A stretch of 5,489 nt of DNA from Microthrixaceae bacterium (GCA_023264915.1 JAHFUU010000212.1:1-5489), one strand, 5' to 3'. Positions 1 to 5,489 are shown, counted from the first letter of the stretch. Program-made: numbers and translations. Notes: generated by a model from the sequence alone, not told the origin.

Positions 1-989
1 TCATCCGGCAGGCCTCTGTCGACCCCAAGGTCCTGGCGATAAAGCTGACGCTGTACCGCACGACCAGGGACAGCTCGATCATCCACTCGCTCATCCGTGC
101 CGCCGAGCGGGGCAAGCAGGTCGCTGCGCTGGTCGAGCTGAAGGCCCGCTTCGACGAGGAGGCCAACATCGAATGGGCCCGAGAGCTCGAGAAGGCGGGC
201 GTCCACGTGGTGTACGGCCTGGTCGGACTCAAAACCCACACCAAGACCACGCTGGTCGTGCGCGACGAGAGCGCGGGGATCCGCCGCTACTGCCACATAG
301 GCACCGGCAACTACAACCCGAGGACCGCTCGCCTCTATGAGGACATCGGCCTGCTCACCTGCGATCCCGACATCGGCACCGACCTGACCCAGCTGTTCAA
401 CTTCCTCACCGGTTTCGCCCGCGAGACCAAGTACCGCCGCCTGCTGGTCGCACCTCTTCACATGCGGAACGAGATCCAGGCGCGCATCGAGCGCGAGGCG
501 CGAGCGGGGCCCCGGGGCCGGCTCGTGTTCAAGATGAACAGCCTGGTCGACCCGCAGATCATCGATTGCCTCTACCAGGCATCCTCGCAAGGCGTGCAGA
601 TAGACCTGATCGTGCGGGGCATCTGCTGCCTGCGGCCCGGCGTGCCGGGCCTGTCTGAGAACATCCGGGTGCGCTCCCTGGTCGGGCGCTACCTGGAGCA
701 CTCACGCATCTACCACTTCGCGCACGGCGGCGACGACGGTGGGCCCGCCTACTACATCGGCTCGGCAGATCTCATGCCCCGCAACCTCGATCGCCGGGTC
801 GAAGCTCTCACCCCGGTGCTCGCGCCGGACCTCTGTGATCGCTTGGAGGAGATGCTCCAGATCAACCTGGTCGACGACACCCTGGCTTGGACCCTCGACC
901 CCGACGGTGGCTGGCACAAGATCCTGGAGAGCTCCCTGGATGCCCAGCGGCACCTACAGGACCTGGCTCTTGCCCGGCGGAGGGCCTGA
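1..989 (+). CDS. ppk1: Polyphosphate kinase 1, C-terminal part (5' end outside window)
   Basis: Ppk1 reversibly transfers the gamma-phosphate of ATP onto the growing polyphosphate chain through a phosphohistidine intermediate. The frame is open from base 3, giving 328 codons, roughly the C-terminal half of a family whose members are about 690-740 residues. Visible landmarks, numbered from the first complete codon, are LYR (Arg19), KARFDE (Arg49), GLKTH (His79) and YLEHSR (His233). They match E. coli Arg375, Arg405, His435 (the phosphorylated residue) and His592; the spacings of 30, 30 and 154 residues fit the E. coli spacings of 30, 30 and 157. The late family motif [18 protein letters not shown] is also intact, so this half of the active site looks functional. 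The TGA stop lies 24 nt before the GTG of the CHAD gene, so co-transcription is likely. The promoter is not visible. The family assignment is secure. Confidence 0.97.
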   Translation, partial: IRQASVDPKVLAIKLTLYRTTRDSSIIHSLIRAAERGKQVAALVELKARFDEEANIEWARELEKAGVHVVYGLVGLKTHTKTTLVVRDESAGIRRYCHIGTGNYNPRTARLYEDIGLLTCDPDIGTDLTQLFNFLTGFARETKYRRLLVAPLHMRNEIQARIEREARAGPRGRLVFKMNSLVDPQIIDCLYQASSQGVQIDLIVRGICCLRPGVPGLSENIRVRSLVGRYLEHSRIYHFAHGGDDGGPAYYIGSADLMPRNLDRRVEALTPVLAPDLCDRLEEMLQINLVDDTLAWTLDPDGGWHKILESSLDAQRHLQDLALARRRA

Positions 990-993
990 GGAA

Positions 994-1021
994 CCGGTCA
1001 CGGGCGTGAGATCGTGACAGG
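994..1021 (+). promoter_or_regulatory. Stem-loop at the ppk1/CHAD junction
   Basis: GTCACG (997-1002) pairs with CGTGAC (1013-1018) around a 10-nt loop. CC (994-995) and GG (1020-1021) extend the stem past one mismatch. The GTG at 1014 lies in the right arm and the weak ribosome site GTGAG is in the loop. A translational effect is possible only if GTG 1014 is the true start. Confidence 0.35.
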
Positions 1022-2573
1022 GGTGTCGGTTCGCCGAGAGGTTCGGATGTCCGTGCCAGCAGAGCTCGAGCTGGCGCCACTCGATGGGCTCGGGGTCCAA
1101 GGTGCTCTGAAGCTCGTGGAGGCGCCGGCCACCTGGGACGAGCTGGTCTGCGAGCACTTCGACACCGACGACCTCCAGCTTGTCCGGCGAGGCATCACCT
1201 TGACGCACAGCGCGGGGACTCCGAGCCAGTGGTCCCTCGAGCTGCCGAAGCCCACGAAGTCCGGTGTGCACCAGTCCGAGTGCCGCCTGATCCAGCTCGA
1301 TGGTGACGGCGGCGACCCACCCGTGGAGCTCCTCGATCTGCTCACCGCGTACCTCCGCGATCGCCGGGTTCACGCTGTGGTCCAGCTGCACACGACCCGG
1401 TTGACCCACTTGATCCTCGACAGCGGTGCAGAGGTGGTGGCCGAGATCGACGAAGACTCAACTGCGGTGAAGCGGGCGGATCGCATAGCCGCACGCTTTC
1501 GCCACATCGAGATCGGGGTGTGCCCGGCGGCGGCGCCGGACCTGCTCGACGCGTTGGTCAACAGGCTTCGTGACGCTGGGGCAACTGAGCCCGATCCGTT
1601 GAGCGCTCTGGTCAGGTCCCTCGGTCCTCGAGCCCTGTCACAACCCGAGCTCCAACCTCTGTCGTTGACCCAGGACTCCACCGCCGGGGACGTGCTGAAG
1701 AGAGCCATGAACGCATCGGTCAACCTGGTGCTCGACCACGACCACGTGATCCGGCTCGACGACGACATCGAAGGTGTCCACCAGGCCCGCGTCGGGACGC
1801 GCCGGTTGCGCAGCAACCTCCGGTCCTTCGCCGGGGCTCTCGATCCAGGTTGGGCGCCGTCTCTGGCGGATCACCTCAGGTGGCTGGCACGCTCGCTGGG
1901 GGAGGTCCGGGACTGTGACGTGCTTCTGAGCCAGCTGCGGGTCTCGCTCAGCGAGCTGCCCGAGGTCGACCGGCGAGGCGCCGAGCCCCTCTTGGCTCTG
2001 CTCGCGCAGCAGAGGGCGGTCACGCAGCAACGCCTTCTCGGGGCCCTCAGGTCCACGCGGTACGTCGAGCTGATGGACGAGCTCGTCGCTTCTGTGCAGG
2101 TCCCATCCTTCGCGCCGATCGCCGAGGACCGCCCGAAGAAGCTCGTCTCGTTCGTGAAGAGGCCCTTTCGCAAGGTGACCAAGGCCGTGGAGCGCTTCGG
2201 CCTTGACCCCACCGACGAGGAGCTTCACGAGTTGCGGATCGACGTGAAGAGAGCGCGCTATGCAACCGAGGTCATCGCGCCAGCTCTCGGTGACGAGATG
2301 AGGACCTTTGCCAAGGCGCTTGCGGGGTTCGGCGACCTGCTTGGGAACCACCACGACGCGAGCGTCGCCGAAGCTTGGCTGCGCGGGGCCGTGGTGGCCG
2401 CCGCCGGTGGGTCAGAGGGTTCGCGTGAGGATCAACTCGACGTCGTTCTCGCCGCAGGCCAGATCATCGCGTCACAGCGCGAGCTCAGACGGCAGTTGAG
2501 GCGTGAGCTGCCCGCGGCCTGGGAGAAGGTCACCCTCGCTGTGCCCTGGAAGAAGAAGGGCCACGACTCGTGA
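1014..2573 (+). CDS. CYTH-like/CHAD domain protein, probable polyphosphate-binding protein
   Basis: The protein has 519 residues from GTG 1014. Residues 1-205 resemble a CYTH (triphosphate tunnel) domain: REVRM near the start, HFDT at 48-51, WSLELP at 73-78, TTR at 127-129, AEID around Glu144 and HIEI around Glu166. Residues 223 to about 505 are a helical CHAD domain with its paired signatures VHQARVGTRRLRS (His256) and LHELRIDVKRARY (His405), plus LGEVRD and LGNHHD. CHAD domains bind polyphosphate through conserved His, Arg and Lys residues and can target polyphosphate granules, which fits the position just after ppk1. I chose GTG 1014 because REVRM aligns with the first CYTH strand. An in-frame ATG at 1047 has a better ribosome site (GAGAGG, 1035-1040) but would delete that strand; GTG 1023 is a third option. 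The domain calls are firm; enzymatic activity is doubtful because several CYTH charged residues are replaced. Confidence 0.9.
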   Translation: MTGVSVRREVRMSVPAELELAPLDGLGVQGALKLVEAPATWDELVCEHFDTDDLQLVRRGITLTHSAGTPSQWSLELPKPTKSGVHQSECRLIQLDGDGGDPPVELLDLLTAYLRDRRVHAVVQLHTTRLTHLILDSGAEVVAEIDEDSTAVKRADRIAARFRHIEIGVCPAAAPDLLDALVNRLRDAGATEPDPLSALVRSLGPRALSQPELQPLSLTQDSTAGDVLKRAMNASVNLVLDHDHVIRLDDDIEGVHQARVGTRRLRSNLRSFAGALDPGWAPSLADHLRWLARSLGEVRDCDVLLSQLRVSLSELPEVDRRGAEPLLALLAQQRAVTQQRLLGALRSTRYVELMDELVASVQVPSFAPIAEDRPKKLVSFVKRPFRKVTKAVERFGLDPTDEELHELRIDVKRARYATEVIAPALGDEMRTFAKALAGFGDLLGNHHDASVAEAWLRGAVVAAAGGSEGSREDQLDVVLAAGQIIASQRELRRQLRRELPAAWEKVTLAVPWKKKGHDS

Positions 2574-2615
2574 GCCACGCCTTCGTCCCCGGCGCGAGGT
2601 GCGTGGGCTCATGAG
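2567..2615 (+). promoter_or_regulatory. Inverted repeat spanning the CHAD stop and Nudix start codons
   Basis: The arms CTCGTGAGCCACGC (2567-2580) and GCGTGGGCTCATGAG (2601-2615) can form 14 base pairs, one of them G-U, with a single bulged G. The CHAD stop TGA (2571-2573) is in the left arm and the Nudix ATG (2611-2613) in the right arm. The putative ribosome site GAGGT lies in the 20-nt loop. No T-run follows, so it does not look like an intrinsic terminator. A role in translational coupling is inferred: a ribosome finishing the CHAD gene would open the stem and free the ATG. Confidence 0.6.
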
Positions 2616-3081
2616 CACGAGCCAGGCAGGCTCACCTGACCCCACCAGCTTCGAGCCGTTGCTCGGCTGGGATGACGACCCACGCCTGGTGAGGGCAGCG
2701 GGCGGGGTGATCTGGCGCCACCGCGACGGCGAGGTGGAGATCTTGCTGGTGCACCGTGCCCGCTATGACGACTGGAGCCTGCCCAAGGGCAAGCTGGCTG
2801 CCGGGGAGACCCACCCCGCGGGTGCTCTGCGCGAGGTCGAGGAGGAGACCGGCCTCAGGTGCATCCTGGGACACGAGGTTGCCAGCACCCGGTACCACGA
2901 CGCGAAGGGCCGCCCGAAGACGGTGCGCTACTTCGAGATGACCGTCGCCGAAGGTGAGTTCCAGCCGAACCACGAGACCGACAAGACGCTCTGGCTGGGG
3001 CTGGACGCCGCCCGCTCCAAGATCTCCTACCCCCATGACGTCGACGTCGTCAGCGCGTTTGCCCGCTTCGCGGGTTGTTGA
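2611..3081 (+). CDS. Nudix hydrolase, MutT1/Ap4A-hydrolase-like, single domain
   Basis: Nudix enzymes hydrolyse nucleoside diphosphates linked to another group, using Mg2+ bound by the Nudix box. This 156-residue protein has a perfect box at residues 60-82 (G-x5-E-x7-REV-x-EE-x-GL, ending REVEEETGL). Before it come AAGGVIW (29-35), a strand ending ILLVHR (44-49) and RYDDWSLPKGK (51-61). That lead-in is characteristic of mycobacterial MutT1, which acts on 8-oxo-dGTP and diadenosine polyphosphates, and of related Ap4A hydrolases. MutT1 also carries a C-terminal histidine phosphatase domain; here the protein stops right after the Nudix fold. In M. tuberculosis mutT1 also neighbours ppk, so the linkage has precedent. 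The ATG at 2611 is preceded by GAGGT (2596-2600); upstream in-frame starts lie inside the CHAD gene. The gap to the CHAD stop is 37 nt, and the start lies within an inverted repeat. Substrate is not determinable: 8-oxo-dGTP, ApnA or a related nucleotide are possible. Confidence 0.93.
   Translation: MSTSQAGSPDPTSFEPLLGWDDDPRLVRAAGGVIWRHRDGEVEILLVHRARYDDWSLPKGKLAAGETHPAGALREVEEETGLRCILGHEVASTRYHDAKGRPKTVRYFEMTVAEGEFQPNHETDKTLWLGLDAARSKISYPHDVDVVSAFARFAGC
3061..3079 (+). terminator. Weak possible terminator at the end of the Nudix gene
   Basis: CCCGC (3062-3066) and GCGGG (3070-3074) form a 5-bp stem with a TTC loop, extendable by one G-U pair, followed by the short TTGTT. It overlaps the last codons of the Nudix gene and precedes the pstS promoter, where a transcript end would make sense. 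The stem is short and the T-tract is broken, so this may be chance. Confidence 0.22.
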
Positions 3082-3098
3082 GCAATCGTTTCCAAGCC

Positions 3099-3120
3099 GT
3101 TCACCTCAGGTTCATCTCCG
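3099..3120 (+). promoter_or_regulatory. PHO box (PhoP-type operator) upstream of pstS
   Basis: Two adjacent 11-nt direct repeats, GTTCACCTCAG (3099-3109) and GTTCATCTCCG (3110-3120), match the direct-repeat unit recognised by Streptomyces PhoP, whose core is GTTCACC. They share 8 of 11 positions and are in perfect 11-nt phase on the pstS strand. The preceding 11 bases (3088-3098, GTTTCCAAGCC) also begin with GTT in phase and could be a degenerate third unit. The position, about 120 nt before pstS, fits activation of the pst operon by a PhoR/PhoP or SenX3/RegX3-type system under phosphate limitation. The motif is seen directly; the regulator is inferred. Confidence 0.8.
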
Positions 3121-3147
3121 AGCGATCCGGGTGTTACCTGGCCTGCC

Positions 3148-3153
3148 TAGCTT
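3148..3153 (+). promoter_or_regulatory. Possible -10 element of the pstS promoter
   Basis: TAGCTT fits the actinobacterial -10 pattern TANNNT and begins 27 nt after the end of the PHO box. There is no recognisable -35 hexamer at the usual distance, which is acceptable for an activator-dependent promoter. It would place the transcript start near 3160. The spacing from the PHO box is longer than in well-studied phosphate promoters, so this is tentative. Confidence 0.35.
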
Positions 3154-3159
3154 GAGTGC

Positions 3160-3178
3160 GTGTCCGAAGCCAGGACAC
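3160..3178 (+). promoter_or_regulatory. Stem-loop in the pstS leader
   Basis: GTGTCC (3160-3165) and GGACAC (3173-3178) form a perfect 6-bp stem with a 7-nt loop. If the TAGCTT -10 is real, the transcript would begin at or next to this stem, and a 5'-terminal hairpin can protect mRNA from decay. A second small stem, GACTG/CAGTC around GCC, lies at 3203-3215. Both are upstream of, and do not cover, the ribosome site. Short stems are common in GC-rich DNA, so function is unproven. Confidence 0.35.
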
Positions 3179-3229
3179 AGGCAGATGCTGATCGACCCAC
3201 GCGACTGGCCCAGTCCGGCGTGTGGCACG

Positions 3230-3238
3230 AAGGAGGAG
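3230..3238 (+). promoter_or_regulatory. pstS: Strong Shine-Dalgarno sequence deciding the pstS TTG start
   Basis: AAGGAGGAG is close to a perfect complement of the 16S rRNA 3' end. Its AGGAGG core ends 5 nt before TTG 3242. No ATG or GTG in the pstS frame lies within ribosome-binding distance, so this site selects the rare TTG start. A strong site with a weak start codon is compatible with high PstS production. Confidence 0.85.
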
Positions 3239-3241
3239 CGG

Positions 3242-4351
3242 TTGCAAGCTCATCGACGTCTTTGGGTCGTGGCGGTCGCTGCGATCGCCCTGTTGGCCCT
3301 CGGCGCCTGCTCGAAGAAGGCAGGCACGGGCGGCTCCGGCGGCTCCGCCCCAGCTGGATCAGGTCCCCCGGGGGCGGCCGGCATCGACTACCAGGCGCTT
3401 TCCGGCACGGTCAACGGCTCTGGGGCGACGTTCCCCAAGACCTTCTATGAATCGGCGATCGGCGGGATGAGAGCCAAGGCACCGAACCTCACCAACAACT
3501 ATGCCGGCGGTGGGTCGGGCAAGGGGAAGCAGGACCTGGCCGACCAGGTGGTGGACTGGGCGGGATCTGACAGCACGGTCAAGCCCGACGACCTGGGCAA
3601 GTACAAGGGCGGCACGATCCTCTACTTCCCGACGGTCGCAGCACCGATCACCGTTTCATACAACCTCGCGGACGTGGGCTCGCTGAAGCTGAGCCCGTCG
3701 ACGCTGGCGAGGATCTTCCAGGGTGAGATCAAGGCCTGGAACGCTCCCGAGATCCAAGCCGACAACCAAGGCACGAACCTCCCGGGCACACCCGTCGTGG
3801 TGGCGCACAGATCCGACGGTTCGGGGACGACCAGCAACTTCACCAGGTACCTCAAGGCAGCGGCGGCAGCGGACTGGAAGCTCGACGCGGGCGACACCGT
3901 GAGCTGGCCCGCTGACAGCCAGGCCGGCAGCGGCAACAGCGGCGTGGCCCAGATCGTCAAGAGCACCAAAGGCGCGATCGGCTATGTGGACTTCGCTGAC
4001 GCGAAGGCATCGGGCCTGCAGCTCGCAGCCATCAAGAACCGTTCGGGGAACTTCGTGGCAGCGTCCCTTCAAGGGGCGTCCGCGGCCCTTGCCGGGGCCA
4101 CGGTCAAGCCCGACCTCACATATGACCCCCTCGACGCCCCAGGTGACAACGCTTACCCGATCACCGCGCCCACATGGGTCATCGTCTATGAGCGCCAGGC
4201 TGATGCGACCAGGGGCAACGCCGTCAAGGCCTGGATCAACTACGTGCTCAGCGACGGTCAGGTTCTGGCACCCACGGTCGACTTCGCGCCGCTCCCCGAG
4301 GGTATCCAGCGCCAGGCAGTGGCGCAGCTGGACAAGATCAGGATCGGCTGA
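3242..4351 (+). CDS. pstS: Phosphate ABC transporter, substrate-binding lipoprotein PstS
   Basis: PstS captures phosphate outside the membrane and passes it to the PstC/PstA channel. From TTG 3242 the protein has 369 residues. It begins with a lipoprotein signal peptide: basic QAHRR, a hydrophobic stretch (8-20), lipobox LGAC with Cys23 as the lipidated residue, then a flexible Gly/Ser/Pro-rich linker (about 26-48). The mature domain shows the family motifs in order: GSGATFPKTFY from residue 59, WAGSDSTV, ITVSYNL, HRSDGSGTTSNFTRYL with His189 and Asp192, and NSGVAQIVKSTKGAIGYVDF. The SDGSGTT loop and the Ser/Asp pair before it are phosphate contacts in the family. TTG was chosen because AAGGAGGAG (3230-3238) lies just upstream and this start gives a textbook signal peptide; the in-frame ATG at 3185 would bury the signal behind 19 extra polar residues. 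A PHO box upstream implies induction by phosphate starvation. pstC follows after 6 nt. Confidence 0.95.
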   Translation: MQAHRRLWVVAVAAIALLALGACSKKAGTGGSGGSAPAGSGPPGAAGIDYQALSGTVNGSGATFPKTFYESAIGGMRAKAPNLTNNYAGGGSGKGKQDLADQVVDWAGSDSTVKPDDLGKYKGGTILYFPTVAAPITVSYNLADVGSLKLSPSTLARIFQGEIKAWNAPEIQADNQGTNLPGTPVVVAHRSDGSGTTSNFTRYLKAAAAADWKLDAGDTVSWPADSQAGSGNSGVAQIVKSTKGAIGYVDFADAKASGLQLAAIKNRSGNFVAASLQGASAALAGATVKPDLTYDPLDAPGDNAYPITAPTWVIVYERQADATRGNAVKAWINYVLSDGQVLAPTVDFAPLPEGIQRQAVAQLDKIRIG

Positions 4352-4354
4352 GCT

Positions 4355-4371
4355 GTCGTGGCTGCCACGAT
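4355..4371 (+). promoter_or_regulatory. Palindrome over the pstC start codon
   Basis: TCGTGGC (4356-4362) and GCCACGA (4364-4370) are perfect inverted repeats around one central base. As RNA this gives a stem of 6 bp plus an outer G-U pair, with a CUG triloop. It starts 4 nt after the pstS stop and its left arm contains the proposed pstC GTG. It could lower pstC translation relative to pstS or stabilise the upstream pstS message; if pstC starts at ATG 4412 it would be a purely intercistronic hairpin. Confidence 0.5.
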
Positions 4372-5347
4372 CGACGTTCCCGGGGCGGTCGACGAACCCA
4401 GGTTGGCGGGCATGCGCCTGTCCAGGGGAGCGGGACGGGGTGACGCCTGGTTCGGTGGTGTCGCGCTGGCAGCAGGGGTGACCGTGCTGTTGGTCCTCGG
4501 CCTGATCGCCGTGTCGACCACGGCCCAAGCCCTGCCCGCCTTTGCCACGCAGGGCCCGTCCTTTCTGTGGTCGACGGACTGGAACCCCAACCAGGGACGC
4601 TTCGGCGCGCTTGCGTTCATCTACGGGACGGTCCTCGTGTCGACCATCGCTGTGGTCCTGGCGGTGCCGGTCAGCTTGGGCATCGCCCTGTTCACCAACG
4701 AGCTCGCGCCGGCGCGCATGCGCAAGCCCATCGCCTATGTGATGGATCTGCTCGCGGCCATCCCATCGGTTGTGTACGGGCTCTGGGGCCTGCTCGTCCT
4801 CGCACCATCCATCCAGCCTGCCTACCAGGCCATCGCGGACAGCGCCGGAACGTGGCCGGTGCTCGATCGGTTCTTCGGGGGCAACGCGAGCGGCAAGAGC
4901 TACATGACCGCCGGGTTGATCCTTGCCATCATGATCACGCCGATCATCACGTCGCTCAGCCGCGAGGTCATCGCGGTCGTGCCGGCCTCCCAGCGAGAGG
5001 CCGCGATGGCGCTCGGAGCAACGCGTTGGGAGATGATCCGCGCAACGGTCATACCTTGGGCCCGGAGTGGCATCGTCGGGTCGGTGATGCTGGGGCTCGG
5101 GAGGGCCATGGGTGAGACGATCGCTGCCGCCCTGGTGATCGGGTCCAGCGTGCAGGTCTCGACGCGCCTCTTCGGAAGTGGCGACGCAATGCCTGCCTAC
5201 ATCGCAAACCAGTTCGGCGAGGCCGGAGGCACCTTCCGCTCCGCGCTGATCGGTTTGGGCGTTGTGCTGTTCGTGCTCACGATCATCGTCAACCTCACCG
5301 CAAGGTCAGTCGTCACCCGTTTCGACCTGCGGACCAGGGGGGCGTGA
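4358..5347 (+). CDS. pstC: Phosphate ABC transporter, permease PstC
   Basis: PstC is one of the two membrane subunits forming the phosphate channel, paired with PstA and driven by the PstB ATPase. The 329-residue protein shows about six membrane segments, near residues 31-53, 85-112, 126-150, 179-197, 235-260 and 298-320. The cytoplasmic EAA loop that docks on PstB is clear: EAAMALGATRW starting at Glu214, followed by IRATVIPWARSGI. The LAAIPSVVYGLWGLLVLAP segment (132-150) and GLGRAMGETIAAALV are typical PstC sequences. The start is uncertain. GTG 4358 gives a 6-nt gap after pstS and a polar 30-residue N-terminus, with only a weak ribosome site. In-frame ATG 4412 would start at residue 19, still before the first membrane segment. 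A palindrome covers the GTG. The TGA is separated from the pstA ATG by a single base, so pstC and pstA are probably translationally coupled. Confidence 0.94.
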   Translation: MAATIDVPGAVDEPRLAGMRLSRGAGRGDAWFGGVALAAGVTVLLVLGLIAVSTTAQALPAFATQGPSFLWSTDWNPNQGRFGALAFIYGTVLVSTIAVVLAVPVSLGIALFTNELAPARMRKPIAYVMDLLAAIPSVVYGLWGLLVLAPSIQPAYQAIADSAGTWPVLDRFFGGNASGKSYMTAGLILAIMITPIITSLSREVIAVVPASQREAAMALGATRWEMIRATVIPWARSGIVGSVMLGLGRAMGETIAAALVIGSSVQVSTRLFGSGDAMPAYIANQFGEAGGTFRSALIGLGVVLFVLTIIVNLTARSVVTRFDLRTRGA

Positions 5348-5348
5348 G

Positions 5349-5489
5349 ATGGCCTCGCGGACCTCCGCGGCACTCGCCACGCCGCCGCTGCCTCCACCCG
5401 CATCCCCTTCATCGCCGCTGGTTGACAGCGAGATCCGCACGGTCCTCGAGGCCTCCATCGCCCGATCACGCCGCCTCAAGGACAAGCTG
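5349..5489 (+). CDS. pstA: Probable phosphate ABC transporter permease PstA, N-terminal fragment
   Basis: An open frame of 47 codons runs from ATG 5349 to the window end without a stop. It starts one base after the pstC stop, with GTGAG directly upstream as a possible ribosome site that overlaps that stop. The visible sequence is a Pro/Ala/Ser-rich, presumably cytoplasmic and disordered tail (about residues 7-24), then an amphipathic basic stretch with RSRRLKDKL at the edge. Arg/Lys-rich sequence of that kind often precedes the first membrane helix of PstA. No diagnostic permease motif is inside the window, so the name rests mainly on gene order (pstS-pstC-pstA-pstB is near universal) and on this N-terminal character. 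A PstA call would need the hydrophobic segments and an EAA loop just downstream. Confidence 0.75.
   Translation, partial: MASRTSAALATPPLPPPASPSSPLVDSEIRTVLEASIARSRRLKDKL

Noticed and set aside
1047..1049. ATG 1047 as the CHAD gene start
   Set aside because: It has a better ribosome site (GAGAGG), but it removes REVR, which aligns with the first CYTH strand. Kept only as an alternative.
1638..2354. Minus-strand open frame of 238 codons antisense to the CHAD region
   Set aside because: The composition is typical shadow sequence without domain motifs, and the + strand frame has the paired CHAD signatures.
2503..2610. Longer Nudix protein from ATG 2503
   Set aside because: The extra residues overlap the CHAD coding region in another frame, are Arg/Pro-rich shadow sequence, and have no counterpart in Nudix proteins.
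2567..2615. The CHAD/Nudix inverted repeat as a rho-independent terminator
   Set aside because: No T-run follows the right arm and the arm includes the next gene's start codon.
3185..3241. In-frame ATG 3185 as an earlier pstS start
   Set aside because: It adds 19 polar, charged residues ahead of the signal peptide, has no good ribosome site, and overlooks the strong site directly before TTG 3242.
3331..3349. Tandem GGCGGCTCC repeat in pstS
   Set aside because: It only encodes the Gly/Ser linker after the lipobox, which is normal low-complexity sequence in such lipoproteins.
3656..4528. Long open frame on the minus strand (290 codons)
   Set aside because: It lies antisense to pstS and pstC, which carry unambiguous family motifs; long antisense frames are expected in GC-rich genes.

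Overview
The window (5,489 bp, strongly GC-rich with G/C in most third codon positions) looks like actinobacterial chromosome. The clues are a GTTCAC-type 11-nt PHO box, GTG and TTG start codons, a Sec lipoprotein phosphate-binding protein with a Gly/Ser linker, and a MutT1-like Nudix gene close to ppk, as in mycobacteria. An Acidimicrobiia-like or other non-model actinomycete is a guess; sequence alone does not fix the taxon.

All genes lie on the + strand and all concern phosphate. They are: the C-terminal half of polyphosphate kinase ppk1 (1-989, cut by the window edge); a CYTH-like/CHAD protein expected to bind polyphosphate (1014-2573); a stand-alone Nudix hydrolase related to the Nudix half of MutT1 (2611-3081); a 160-nt promoter and leader region with a PHO box; then pstS (3242-4351), pstC (4358-5347) and the first 47 codons of pstA (5349 to the window end). 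pstB and often phoU would be expected just beyond.

Proposed logic (inference): PstSCAB imports phosphate under PhoP-type control when phosphate is scarce. Ppk stores phosphate as polyphosphate, the CHAD protein coats or organises the polymer, and the Nudix enzyme removes nucleoside polyphosphates or oxidised nucleotides. The PHO box sits between the storage genes and the uptake operon, so the two halves may be transcribed separately.

The most unusual structure is at the gene junctions. Inverted repeats overlap the start codons of the CHAD, Nudix and pstC genes, and another sits just inside pstA. The CHAD/Nudix repeat is the strongest: its two arms hold the stop codon of one gene and the start codon of the next, a layout suited to translational coupling. 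The CYTH half of the CHAD protein has lost several catalytic residues, and the Nudix protein lacks the histidine-phosphatase domain of mycobacterial MutT1. I see no RNA genes, mobile elements, CRISPR arrays or clearly foreign DNA. No gene-free stretch reaches 300 bases.
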